Source of the DNA: Astragalus membranaceus
Lineage: Eukaryota; Streptophyta; Magnoliopsida; Fabales; Fabaceae
NCBI GenBank assembly: GCA_039519185.1
Contig: CM076854.1
Location: forward strand, 69,621,948-69,685,947
Reading direction: 5' to 3'
Length of the DNA: 64,000 bases
Positions 32,423 to 43,517 of the stretch are shown here, piece after piece. A program made the translations under genes and the position numbers. Position 1 is the stretch's first letter; every line of letters begins with the position of its first letter. Below the pieces are notes generated by a model. The model was not told where the DNA came from. It did no database searches and saw nothing but the letters and a program-made list of their open reading frames with translations.

Positions 32423-35417
32423 TGTAACACCCCATTTCTGCCCGGTAAAATAATTGTAAAATCATAGTTATAAAAATTTTTATCAAATAAATGGAGTGCC
32501 ACATTTGCTTCGTGGAAACAATAAACGGTTTAATTCGCTTTTTGAAAACAGATACATAGCGCTTTCGGATGAACCAATAAAACGACATCTCAAAACAAGT
32601 CAAACTTCGTTTAACTACGCAGCGGAAAATTCAAACGGTTCAACTAAACAATCGTGGCAACTATGCGAAATTCATAACTCAAAATCCAACAGTAAACAAC
32701 TTAAATAACATAAATAAACGTTCATCCCCCCGAATGCTACGTATCAGAGCGACGACACCGACTCGATCAAATGAAGGTACAACGACATTCATTCGAGGTT
32801 ACCTGCACGTTACCAACATAGGGGTAACATTCAAACAGAAGGGGTGAGATATCGAACCATATAATGAATCACATGAAAGACAATATATACCAGGTCAGGA
32901 CATCAGATCATCATTACACAACAGTCAATATCATCATATCACAACGGTCAATATCATCATATCACAACGGTCAATATCATCATATCACAACGGTAAATAT
33001 CATCATGTCACAACGGTCAATATCATCATATCACAACGGTCAATATCATCATATCACAACGGTCAAGTCATTACGTCACGGCAGACAAAATCATTTCAAT
33101 CGCATAAATATGCAACATGAATGCAGAATGTGACTCGACTCAGGGCCACCGCCCTATAATGCATGTGGTACCATAATTCAAACCCGTAAATAGGGGCATC
33201 AACATCGCAACATCGTCGTCGTGGTATGAGCATAGCTCCATCGTAAAAATATGTTATGCATGCGACGCTATGTAAATGCACAAACAATAACGACGGTTAC
33301 ATAGCAACGCACAACATCGGAAAGCAACATTGGTCGTAGGCCTACAACACATCACCTGCCAATGAATAGAGGCAAATTCGTTTTCGCACAACCTTCGTCG
33401 TCAACAATTTACAACTTAGCAATTTTCAACATTTGGGCAACATCGCAATATTTTAGCAACTCTCAACATTTTGGCAACATCACAATATTTTAGCAACTTT
33501 CAACATTTTGGCAACATCGCAATATTTTAGCAACTTTCAACAATAGCAAACAACGACAACAGCAACAGCAACACTGCGACCACAGCAACAATAGCACAGC
33601 AACGGCAACCCAGTAGCAACAGCACAGCAAGAGCAGCCCAGCAACAGCAACACAGCAATAGCAACACAGCAACAACACAACACAGCAACACAGCACAGCA
33701 ACAGCAGCAGCAACACAGCACAGCAACAGCAACACAGCACAGCAACACAACACAGCAACAGCAGCAGCAACACAGCACAGCAACACAGAAACCAGCAAAA
33801 GCAACACAGCGGCAGCAGCAAAAGGGTGTGGCGCCTAGGGACAGGGCGCCAACACCGACAACACAGAAATAGGGTGTGGCGCCTAGGGGCAGGGCGCCAA
33901 CACCAGCAACAATAATATAGAGCATGGCGCCTAGGGATAGGGCGCCATCATCAGCAAGCAACAAAACACCAAGCACAGGGCGAATTTCCATCAAACATAC
34001 CTCTACTTCGGTGAATTAATTAACCTAGCAAATGGTATCGAAACTTAGCAAAGGACCCCTCTATGGAAAGCTAAGAATGTCTAGTTCCTGACTATAATTG
34101 TTATTTTACAAAATAATGGTCCAATTCGTACAGTTTCAGTAAATAAGCAAGAAGGTTCAGAAACCAGGACAGCCACCATGACCTAGTTTGTGACACCTCT
34201 AAAATTATCAAAAGTAAATCAAATGACATGGGACTTGAAATAAATTGAGTCTAGTTTTCAACGAATCAAGAATCATTCAAAAAGGAGTTCAAACGAAAAC
34301 GTTATACACGAAATACCGAACCTATATCCAGAATGTTTCCATAATTTTAGCCTAACTTGTGACACCTATAACTCGAGCTATACAACTCCAAATGAAACCA
34401 AACTAGTTCCAAATTAACAAGCATTAAGTCTAGTTTCTGAAAAGGTAAACCACATAATTTTTGGACCGCTACATTGTTCCCAGTTACTGTATAACCGAAC
34501 CTGTATCCAGATCGTTTCCAGAATTTTAACCTAACTTGTGACACCTATAACTCGAGCTATACAACTCCAAATGCAACTAAACTAGTGCCAAATTAACAAG
34601 AATTAACTCTAGTTTCTGAAAAGGTAAACCACATAATTTTTGGACCGCTAAATTGTTCCCAGTTACTGTATAACCGAACCTATATTCAAATCGTTTCCAT
34701 AATTTTAACCTAACTTGTGACACCTCTAACTCGAGCTATACAACTCCAAATGCAACCAAACTTGTGCCAAATTAACAAGCATTAGGTCTAGTTTCTGAAA
34801 AGGTAAACCACATAAATTTTGGACCACTAGATCGTTTCCAGTTACTGTATAACCGAACCTATATCCAGATCGTTTCCCTTATGAACATGGCAAGCACAAA
34901 TATAATTCTAGGGATAATAACATAAAACACCAATCACACAGCAATTGTTCAACAAGGTAACATAAACATATGATCATACATGGTGACAACTTATCAAACC
35001 CTAACCCCTACATAAAGCCATTCATAGGACCCATTATAGAGCTAGAACCCCCCTTACCTTAGCCTTAGAAGAACACGAACCCTAGCCTTCTCTCTCCTCT
35101 TGGCGTCGCTCCCTCCTTCTTCTCTCCTCTTGGCTGTCGCTCTCCCCCTCTTCTCTTCTCTCAAATACTATTTTTTTGTTCTTTCTAAATGAGCCAAACC
35201 CTAAATACCTCTTATTTATACTTATTTAATTTTATGGGCTTTTCTATAGCTTATGCGAATTACATCATGGGCCTCGCTTAACACTTCTCAGTTTACTACG
35301 CCCAACCCTAACAATAGGCCCACCTATACTAGCATTATTATTATTCTATTATTTTCCTACCACTTAATTTCCTAAATAATTCAATTAAATAATTAATTAA
35401 ATATTTGGGGCGTTACA
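32423..35417 (-). repeat. LTR-RT4 5' LTR (right)
   Basis: 2,995 bp, same internal order of arrays as the left LTR, followed by TGAGC. Confidence 0.92.
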
Positions 35418-35422
35418 TGAGC

Positions 35423-36704
35423 TGTAATCAGAGCTTGCTGAGCCTCTTGCTTGAGCTAAACCTTCCCATTGCATCGGACCACACCATTCCTCCAACACCT
35501 TTATATGAAACATATCACCGTTGATATTAGCATGCACCACCATGTTGAACACGTCATACCCATTTGTCCTGAGTAAAATTCGAGCTACATCCAATGAATT
35601 CCTCTTTCTTGTGTTTTCATCAACACCCAAAAATGTTCCAAACTTGCCAGCCAGCGTCGAAAAAAACTCAGTGTTCCAAGCATGGACTGGGATCCCATGA
35701 CATCGAATCCACGCCGCCCTTTCTTTATCCAGCTCATACGGGCTCCACCCTCTAATGCCGTCGAAGTGTTCATCAAACCACTCCCTCGCTTCTGCGTATA
35801 TTGCCGGAATGATTCCTTCCTCCACTTCCTCTAAGAGAACCAGATTGGCGCCAAGCGGAGTAACCTTGATTGCGAAAAAGCCTTGCATGTTGAACCATTC
35901 TTGGACCATGTGTGCACTTCCTTCATATTTGACTTTGGCCACATACATCTTCTTGAGCTTGTTCATCTCCTCCTTCGAGGCGTTATACCATGCATCGCAT
36001 AAATTTTGCTTCCGATAGTAGACAATTTTTTGTTCTGAGTTATTCTGGGCTTGCCTCCCTTTCCAATCTTCTCTCCCTTTTCAACGCCTTCCTACTCGTT
36101 CCCCAGCAATCTGACCACCCTTAACACCTTTTACGTGCCTCTCATCTTTCACCAAGCTGTGCTTTGTCCTGTTTGGATCAGCAATGTTGCCTCCATCAGA
36201 TGCCTTACGCCACACCATGTGGTTTTTCTGCTGGATTTTGATTCCATCAACCTGCCCCTTCGTCTTCTCTACCGGCTTCACCCTTTCATCGTCTTTCTTC
36301 GTCCTCTCGTCGTGCTTCTCTCTTTCGAATCTCGTCAAGTTTACATGAATCTTATTTGCACCAAAGATTATGTTATCCAACTTCACTGCAAACACTCTAG
36401 GATCCTAGACATTTTCCAACCTTGCGAAACCGAATCTCTTCCCCCACTTGTTTCTCCTTGGTGAAATGACTACCTCCACCACCTTGCCATACAGTGCAAA
36501 CGCCTTGAGCATGTCTTTTGCCTTGTGGGAATCTGGAAATTCCGAAAAGTAGAAAGAAATAGTTCCCTCCTTGCTCGCATACCCATAACCGGCAACGTCC
36601 ATCCTCCCCTTGACCTCATTGTATTTGCGTTGTGCTTGATTTTTTTTCCGGTTGATTGTTTGCCATCCTCCGTCGTCACCCATTTCTTCTGACCTTATGT
36701 TCAC
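35423..36704 (-). pseudogene. LINE ORF1 N-terminal part with RRM
   Basis: Starts at 36704, 48 bp from the LINE 5' end. Residues ~45-100 form an RNA-recognition motif: ISFYFSEFPDSHKAKDMLKA (RNP2-like strand) and KRFGFARLENV (RNP1-like). A basic linker follows, then a region of DUF4283/zinc-knuckle-associated type (AAWIRCHGIPVHAWNTEFF, SLDVARILLRTN) typical of plant L1 ORF1. In-frame stops are TAG at 36407-36405 and TGA near 36083-36081. It continues into 29117-29206 once LTR-RT4 is removed. RNA-binding chaperone role is inferred from family knowledge. Confidence 0.85.
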
Positions 36705-36764
36705 CTTGAAATTTATTAATTAGTAACTGAATAAGTGATTTTACTGACAATCCTCACATACCTT

Positions 36765-37130
36765 AGTTCAGTTAACACCTCATCGTGTGTAGTCTTGAGG
36801 ATGAGAAACTTTGTCTTTAAACATTTGTTTTCTATAGAAAGATCATCAAGCTTTTGAGCCAGCTTAATGTTTTCTCATGCAGAAGATTAAACGACCTCTT
36901 CTTATGAAGAAACTTTTCATACATATTTGACAGTTCGCACATAGCTTCTTTGAAATCTCTTCTATAATTATCAAGAGTGCAAACAGTATATACCTCGTCA
37001 TCATGTGATGATTCTTATTCAGTATCAGATGATTCTAGGCTTGCCATCAGCGCCAACTACGCCACCTCTTCATCCTCATCAAAAGATGAAGATTCGTCCC
37101 ATGTAGCCATGAGGCCCTTCTTCTTGCACT
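36765..37130 (-). pseudogene. Copia-type gag fragment
   Basis: The minus strand reads KKKGLMATWDESSSFDEDEE and then DDEVYTVCTLDNYRRDFKEAM. This acidic-linker arrangement follows the CCHC knuckle in plant Ty1/copia gag proteins. Stops are frequent. The fragment starts abruptly at 37130, beside the CACTA-like end. The knuckle that should precede it has a good candidate ~9.4 kb away at 46560-46700. The LINE is inserted in its downstream part. Confidence 0.65.
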
Positions 37131-37416
37131 AGTACAAAATCAAGAAAAGAGTTAGACCTTTAAAGTCGGGCGCTTAGGTATCTGACTTAAAAAGTAGACA
37201 TGGTGGCAAACTTGCAATTAAGATGAAAAATTATCTGACACGCATTCTTTTAGGTTGGGCGACTCTCAAGTCCAACATTAAATGTTGAAGCTTTTTTTTC
37301 ACACGCTGAGTCAAACAAAACTCCAACACTAAAACCCTAGCATCCAAAAATCCCATACTATCGCGCTTTCTTCCTCGCATCTCCCTCTTTGCCCTAGCAC
37401 TCTTTCTCTCCTTCGC
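37131..37416. other. Possible CACTA terminus and unassigned sequence
   Basis: CACTAGTACAAAATC at 37131-37145 interrupts the gag fragment and is followed by motifs such as TCTGACTT and AAGTCGGG like CACTA subterminal repeats. No matching opposite end (GTACTAGTG) was found in the window, so this is a tentative partial element. Confidence 0.35.
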
Positions 37417-39006
37417 GGCTCTAACTCTGTTGCTCTGCCAACTCTCTCTCTCCCATCTCTTCACCCACGCTGAATCAATAAAAACCCTCCTTTCAAGTTG
37501 AGAGTGAGGATTCAACCTCTCTCTAGCATTCGTCCATTTGAACGATTATCCGCCAAAGTTGTTTGCTTCTGAAACATCGAAGGAGTTGACAAGAATGCTT
37601 CCACTTTCCCCCTCCCAATTTCGAATACCCTGGTAAGTTTTTCATTTTTTGTTTCCTCTACTCGATCAAAATGTGTTTTAAAGGTGTGATTTTGAGTGAT
37701 ACCCAACAACATTGGCATCTATTTCCAACTAGAGGTGGGAATAGGCCAGACCGTCCGACAGACGCCTATGGCCCAACCTATGTTTGGCCCAGGCCAAACC
37801 AGGCTTTTTTTTAAATAGACCGGGCTAAGACTTTTTGTTGGTCGTAGGGCTAAGGCTTTTTAAAAAGCCTCTCTAGCTAAAAAAGCCAGGCTACAGGCTA
37901 TCGAAAAACACTTTTAGGCTTACCAAGTCGGGCTATTTAAGTAAATATAAATAATTTTTTTTATTAACATTATTGTTTTATATTAAATTTTTTACATTGT
38001 GTTATATTATAAATTTGCTAATATTTTTTGATAGTTTAAACATATCGACATATATCAAATTTTGACATATTTAAAGTTATTATTATAAAATAAAATTTAA
38101 ATTAGATGTTATATAAAATAGAACTTAATTTTACAGACCTATTAGCATCTTAATCTATTTAAAAAAGCATACATCACTCAAAAGTCGTAGATTTTCGTAA
38201 ACAAAATAGTGAAATAGATTTTTAAACACGCTTTCAGGCCTTTAAAGGCTCTCAAAAATGCCAGGCCAGACCTAAAAAATGAACCTACGATAGGCCACAG
38301 ACGAGGCTTAGGCCTAACAGTTTCAATGCAGGCCAGACCCAGGCCATGCAAAGCCCAACTCGGCCCAGTCTATTCCCACCTCTATTTCCAACATCAATAC
38401 TTGTGCATGTTCTAGTTCTAGATTGATGTAAAGCCAATATGACCCTGTTTTATTTTTGTTTTTTGCTTTTATCCCCGATTAAATCTTTCCTTCCTTTTTG
38501 TTACAACCCCTATTTTATTTCACTTCATTTTGTTCACGTTCAACTCAACCAAGAACAAGCATTCTATATTGCTTTTGAGACCATGCTTCCTTGGTTTCTT
38601 CTTTTGGAAGTGTCTCCTTGTTTACCTTGCCTGATTTTCAGCTGCTTGAGTAGCTTTGTGTAGAAGGATATTTTCATCTGTTCACCACAAGGTTTGAAAG
38701 GAAAACTCGAAAAAAAAATCATTATAAACCATGAGCTATAAACCCCACGACCAAGAATGGGAAGGAGAAGGTAAAAGAAAAATAAAAGTTCACCAATCCA
38801 AGTACTTACAAATTCTAACTCAAAATCTCCTAACAATCAAGTTTCTCTAAATTCTCCAAAGCACCAATACTTGTTCTTGTTCCAAGTTCTCAATAACAAC
38901 CAAATGCAATGCAAATGGAAACAAAAGGATATTTATAAGGAGATGATGACGATGATACGGTCAAGACACTTTAAATAGAAGGGGAGAAGATACTTTTCTT
39001 TCTTGT
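37417..39006. repeat. Tandem duplication, unit 1 (~1.6 kb)
   Basis: Matches unit 2 (39007-40158 plus 46515-47138). It includes the uninterrupted stretch GTTCAACTCAACCAAG (38538-38553), the empty site of the CACTA at 40159. About 115 bp present in unit 2 (the Copia knuckle) is deleted here between short repeats of the ggtttcttctt type. Confidence 0.88.
37730..38384. mobile_element. hAT-type MITE, unit 1
   Basis: 655 bp, terminal repeats TAGAGGTGGGAATAG/CTATTCCCACCTCTA, perfect 8-bp duplication TTTCCAAC (37722-37729 and 38385-38392). Rich in AGGCC/GGCCC motifs near its ends. No coding capacity. Confidence 0.9.
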
Positions 39007-40158
39007 GGCTCTAACTCTGTTGCTCCGCCAACTTTCTCTCCCATCTCTTCACCCATGCTATGAATCAATGAAAACCCTCCTTTCAAGTTGAGAGTGGGGA
39101 TTCAACCTCTCTCTAGCATTCGTCCATTTGAACGATTCTCCGCTAAAGTTGTTTGCTTCGGAACCATCGAAGGAGTTGACAAGTACGCTTCCACTTTCCC
39201 CTTCCCAATTTCGAATACCTAGGTATGTTTTTCATTTTTTGTTTCCTCTACACGATCAAAATACGTTTTAAAGGTTTGATTTTGAATGATACCCAACAAC
39301 ATTGGCATCCATTTCCAACTAGAGGTGGGAATAGGTCAGACCGTCCGACAGCGGCCTATGGCCCAACCAATGTTAGGCCCAGGCCAGACCAATCTTTTTT
39401 TAAACAGATGGGGCAAAGGCTTTTTAAAAAGTCTCTTTAGATAAACAAGTCAGGCTACAGGCCACCGAAAAAGCCTCTTAGGCCTATTTAAGTAAATATA
39501 AATAATTTTTTTATTAATATTACTATTATTATATTAAATTTTTTACGTTGTGTTAAATTAAAAATTTGCTAATTTGATAGTTTAAACGTATCAACATACA
39601 TCAATTTTTGACATATTTAAAGTTATTATTATAAAATAAAATTTAAACTAGATGTTATATAAAATAGAACTTAATTGGTCAAAAAAATAGAACTTAATTG
39701 GTCAAAAAAAAATAGAACTTAATTTTATTGACCTATTAGCGTCTTAATCTATTTAAAAAAAGCATACATCACTCAAAAGTCGTAGGTTTTCGTGAAAAAA
39801 CAGTGAAATAGGTTTTTAAATAGGCTTTCAAAAAGGTCAGGCCAGACCTAAAAAATGAGTCTACGATAGGCCACAGACGAGGCTCAAGCCAAACACTTTC
39901 AACGCAGGACAGACCCAAGTCATGCAAAGCCCAGCTCGGCCCAACCTATTCCCACCCCTATTTCCAACATCAATACTTGTGAATGTTCTATATCTTTTTT
40001 TTTGACAAGTGAATGTTCTATTTCTAGATTGATGTAAAGCCTGCAAATATGACCCTGTTTTATTTTTGTTTTTTGCTTTTATCCCCAATTAAATCTTTCC
40101 TTTCTTTTTGTTACAACCCCTATTTTATTTCACTTCATTTTGTTCATGTTCAACTCAA
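39007..40158. repeat. Tandem duplication, unit 2, left part
   Basis: Homologous to unit 1 up to ...GTTCAACTCAA, where the CACTA element begins. The unit resumes at 46515. Confidence 0.88.
39320..39960. mobile_element. hAT-type MITE, unit 2
   Basis: 641 bp, same termini and TTTCCAAC duplication as 37730-38384, so it was inserted before the tandem duplication. Confidence 0.9.
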
Positions 40159-40174
40159 CACTACAAAAAAAACG

Positions 40175-40450
40175 ACAATTAGTGATCGATTTTTCGGTCA
40201 CTACAACGTTTAGCGACTGAATTTGCGACCAACAAAAATCGGTCGCTATATTGTCGCTAATTGTAGCAACCGATTTGGTGACCACATTTTTAGCGACCAA
40301 TTTAGTGACAAATTTTAGCGACTGATTTAGTGACTTATTTTAGTGACCGATTTGGTGACCAATTTTAGTGACCGTTTTAGTGACCGTTTTAGCGACCGTT
40401 TTAGCGACCATTTTGGTGACCAATTTTGTTACTGATTGCAACAACTGCTT
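40175..40450. repeat. CACTA subterminal repeats, left
   Basis: About 15 short copies of the TAGTGACCGATTT/TAGCGACC type in both orientations. In active relatives these arrays bind the element's own DNA-binding protein. Confidence 0.85.
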
Positions 40451-40936
40451 TAACAACCAATTTAGTGACTGAATATAGTAAAGAAATTATTGTCCAATTT
40501 AGAGAGTGAAAGTTGTCTAGAGACCATATTGTGTGACCAAATTCTTCGGACTTTTTATACCTAGTTGATTCGATCTCCAACATGTCGATAGTAATTTAAA
40601 ACATAATAAAAGTAGTTTGTTATACCTAGTTGATTCATGTTAACTTCTTCGCCAAAAAAATCTCATTACATTAAAGATGTTAATGTGTTTGGTAAAATAC
40701 ATAACTGATATTATACAAAACACATCTAATGTTGATTTTGAGTCTCGTCGTCTCTTTAAATCAAACTCTTCATCATCTTACTATTCATTAAATGTTCACT
40801 TTGCCCACTCAAATGATGAAGAACATGAACCGTGTAAGGTCTCCCTATCACTACTGTCGATGCCATCCCACGATCGCAAATCTTTCCTTTCTTTACTCCA
40901 ACTATGGCTTAGGCGAATGTCATTCTGTCAGACAAT

Positions 40937-41356
40937 AAAGCAAAACAAAAAAATACATGGTTATATTAACTAGGAACCACAAATAATAATATTGGAAAGG
41001 TGTCTCCACAAGGAGCAAAATCCCGATACTAAACATGAAGAAAACCTGAGTGGTATTAGCTGTTATTGAATATTGACAAGTGACTCGTACTAATTAATTT
41101 GTCATGTACTCAAGATTAGCTTAATCCAAATATAATATCAAGGAGTTGGTTCGAGATGTCTTAGATTTCAGGAAGTTAAACAACATAAACATAGAATCAT
41201 TCACAAAAAAAGGTAGGATGTTTGTTTACTAATTTGTTGTGTAATTATAACATTCGTCTTTGGGCGCAAATAGGAAAACACCAAAATGCAAAAAATTGAC
41301 AGCAGAGGATAACAAAGGATACAACACCAATTAGAAATAGAATCATTATTCTGTTT
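40937..41356. repeat. 420-bp direct repeat inside the CACTA, copy 1
   Basis: Nearly identical to 44435-44853, with very few substitutions. It ends ~8 bp before the first recognisable GH1 exon. Confidence 0.93.
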
Positions 41357-41606
41357 AATGCAGAAGGAAAACCTATTGGTTACAAGGTAAGAGAGAAAAT
41401 GATTATAAAAGTGTTGTATGTTAATGGATTAATTAAGTTAGATGTTTCTATGACATTTTGTTCAATGTTTTTAGGAGCCACATGGTTGGAGCTTAGTCTA
41501 TCCAGAAGGATTATATAACGTCTTACAATACATTAAGAAAAAGTACCATAATCCCAAAATTTACATTACTGAAAATGGTTAGTGAAACCATTTTGCATTT
41601 GTTTTA

Positions 41607-42654
41607 GGCTTAAAGGTACTTTTAGTCCCTGCAAATGTCACAATAATCCAGTTTAGTCCCTGCAATTCCAAAACTTTTAAAATAGTCCCTGCAATTACTA
41701 AACGTTACTACTTTTAGTCCCTGCTGTTAGTTAAGGGTTAACACTGTTATCTTTTGATGATGTGGCACACCCCCCACCCCCCACCTGGCACACCCCCCAC
41801 CCCCCACCCCCCACCCCCCCCACCCCACCCCCCCACCCCACCCCCCCCACCCCCACCCTTCTTCTTCCTCGTGAACCCCCCTCCCCCCCACCACCGACCC
41901 CACCCCACCGTACGCGCGTCAGTCACCAACAGCGCTGTCGTTGAGCTCCGGCGAAAACCACAACACCACCGTCTCCTTCACCGCGAACTCCCACCGTCGC
42001 AATCGCGTGAAATCGGAGTTTGTCCGGCGCAATCCCTCTCCCTCACCGTCGCAACCTCCTTCGTTTCCCTTCTCGTTTTCTCCTCTCTCTCTCTCTCTCG
42101 CACCGAAATCAACTCCTTTTCTCTCCCTCATCGCGTCTCTCCTTCCATTTCGTTTCCCCTCCCTCATCGCATCTCCGTCTCAGCCATATCCCCTCTCTCT
42201 CTCTCTCTCGAAATTTCGAACTCTCTCTCTCAACCCCAACGTTTTCGCAAAACTTAGGGTTCGGTTTGGTTTATGGGTGAAACGCAGCGCATGAGGAGGG
42301 GAGGTGCGAAGGGGAGGGGGGCGAAGGGGAGGGGGGCGAAGGGGAGGGGAGGGGCGAAGGGGAGGAGGGGCGAAGGGGAGGAGAGGCGAAGGGAGGGGGA
42401 GGTGCGAAGGGGAGGGGGGGTGGGGTGGGGGGGTGGGGTGGGGGGGGTGGGGGGTGGGGGTGGGGGGGTGTGCCAGGTGGAGCCTGGGGGGTGTGCCACA
42501 TCATCAAAAGATAACAGTGTTAACCCTTAACTAACAGCAGGGACTAAAAGTAGTAACGTTTAGTAATTGCAGGGACTATTTTAAAAGTTTTGGAATTGCA
42601 GGGACTAAACTGGATTATTGTGACATTTGCAGGGACTAAAAGTACCTTTAAACC
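41607..42654. mobile_element. MULE with long C-rich/G-rich terminal inverted repeats
   Basis: 1,048 bp in the intron between GH1 exons b and c. Perfect 9-bp duplication TTTGTTTTA (41598-41606 and 42655-42663). Terminal repeats begin GGCTTAAAGGTACTTTTAG and extend ~270 bp, including serial TAGTCCCTGCA motifs and a poly-C/A tract on the left (41760-41900) that is poly-G on the right (42295-42490). The central ~385 bp is GC-richer with CT runs and looks like a captured 5' UTR. No transposase. Confidence 0.92.
42295..42490 (+). repeat. G-rich tract with strong G-quadruplex potential
   Basis: Repeated runs of four to seven G separated by one to eight bases on the + strand. The mirror C-rich tract lies at 41760-41900. 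Confidence 0.9.
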
Positions 42655-43517
42655 TTTGTTTTAATATTTGTGACTTCATAACTAATATCTATAATTTCTA
42701 CTGAAAAGAGAGCATATCAATTTACATTTTTCTGTAACACTCCTTCATTTAGGTATTGCTTCTAACAACATGACAAATCTATCGAGAGATGAACACCGGA
42801 TCGCTTACATTGGCGCACATCTAAACGCCACTAAAACTGCAATTGAGTAAGTTACTTATCTTTAACATTCTTAGGGTATATATACGTAATAAATATAGGA
42901 GGGAGTGATGAGGGCACTATTGATCCCGTTTACACGTGAAGAGAAAAATATTAGAAAGATGGGAGTGTGATAGCTATAAGACGCTCTTTTGTACATAATT
43001 CTCTCTATTTTTGGTTGGAATTCATGGAAGCCTTACCACTTTAGAATGAAACTTACATTATTTAGTGTGATTCACTTAAGTTTTAACTATTAGAAATGTT
43101 GGAAAGTATGCATTTATGCACTAGTTGATTATTATAGAATTGAAATTCCCATTTTTACTATTAATAAGTAACTCCCTATGCTAGAAAGACATGTATTTGA
43201 TGATTTTATAATATTTTTATAGTCAAAATGAAGAAAATAAAAGAGTGTGTCCTGCCCCTATGAGTTTTTTTCACCATAACTACTAATTTTTCATGGTTTC
43301 AAATGTTTACATCAACAGCAACGGCGTGAATGTTCGTGGTTACTTTGTGTGGTCAGCATTTGATACCTTTGAATTTCAAGCGGGCTATATTGGAAACTGG
43401 GGGCTTTACCATATCGATTTTAATGATAATCTCAAGCGAGTACCAACGGACGCTGCTGAATGGTACAAGAAATTTCTAACAACTGACTCAGTTCCATACA
43501 CAAAACGCCACTACTAA

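Larger units (their letters stand above)
29207..35417 (-). mobile_element. LTR-RT4: gypsy-derived element with two 3-kb LTRs and no gag-pol
   Basis: Left LTR 29207-32219, right LTR 32423-35417, internal region only 203 bp. Flanked by TGAGC at 29202-29206 and 35418-35422, so both LTRs and target duplications are intact. On the minus strand the internal region reads primer site, a leader like that of LTR-RT2, then the last codons of pol (MRE...L.ESGK-like) and the polypurine tract. Everything from gag to nearly the end of pol is gone in one deletion. It could only move using proteins from another element. Confidence 0.92.
10936..36752 (-). mobile_element. L1-type LINE (~6.2 kb) split by three LTR-element insertions
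   Basis: The poly(A) end is at 10936-10941 (poly-T on this strand). The 5' end is taken at 36752 because CTCGCATACCTT (10924-10935) recurs as CTCACATACCTT (36753-36764), a probable 12-bp target duplication. LINE segments are 10936-13770, 22808-24766, 29117-29206 and 35423-36752. Removing the three insertions and one copy of each 5-bp duplication (ACCTT, TTCCT, TGAGC) rejoins both frames. Order from the 5' end: ORF1 with an RRM, an ATGA overlap with ORF2 (23850-23853), then endonuclease, reverse transcriptase and a zinc-binding C-terminus. It carries three stops in ORF1, two in ORF2 and one frameshift, so it is inactive but nearly complete. Confidence 0.88.
41365..43517 (+). pseudogene. GH1 beta-glucosidase 3' fragment, four exons with introns
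   Basis: Four exons read in one phase. Exon a (41365-41387) gives GKPIGYK. Exon b (41475-41577) gives PHGWSLVYPEGL and KIYITENG, the conserved nucleophile box with catalytic Glu in TENG. Exon c (42753-42846) gives LSRDEHRIAYIGAHLNA. Exon d (43319-43517) gives VRGYFVWSAFDTFEFQAGY, the aglycone/glucose-binding W-S-x-x-D-x-F-E-W region with F-E-F here, and ends TAA after AEWYKKFL. Splice sites are GT-AG. About 125 of ~500 residues are present; the N-terminal barrel and the acid/base TFNEP exon are absent. Captured inside a CACTA, so probably non-functional. Confidence 0.88.

Noticed and set aside
36887..36906. Shared phrase cgacctcttcttatgaag here and at ~705 and ~10899 as a LINE target duplication
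   Set aside because: It is ~135 bp from the LINE end and separated from it. CTC(G/A)CATACCTT directly abutting both ends is the better duplication. The phrase probably reflects related Copia gag sequence.
37131..37145. Left end of a large CACTA running to the right across the duplication
   Set aside because: No complementary GTACTAGTG end was found in the window. Kept only as a possible partial terminus.
41365..43517. A functional host beta-glucosidase gene
   Set aside because: Only the last ~125 residues are present, it lies inside a CACTA element, and a MULE splits one intron.
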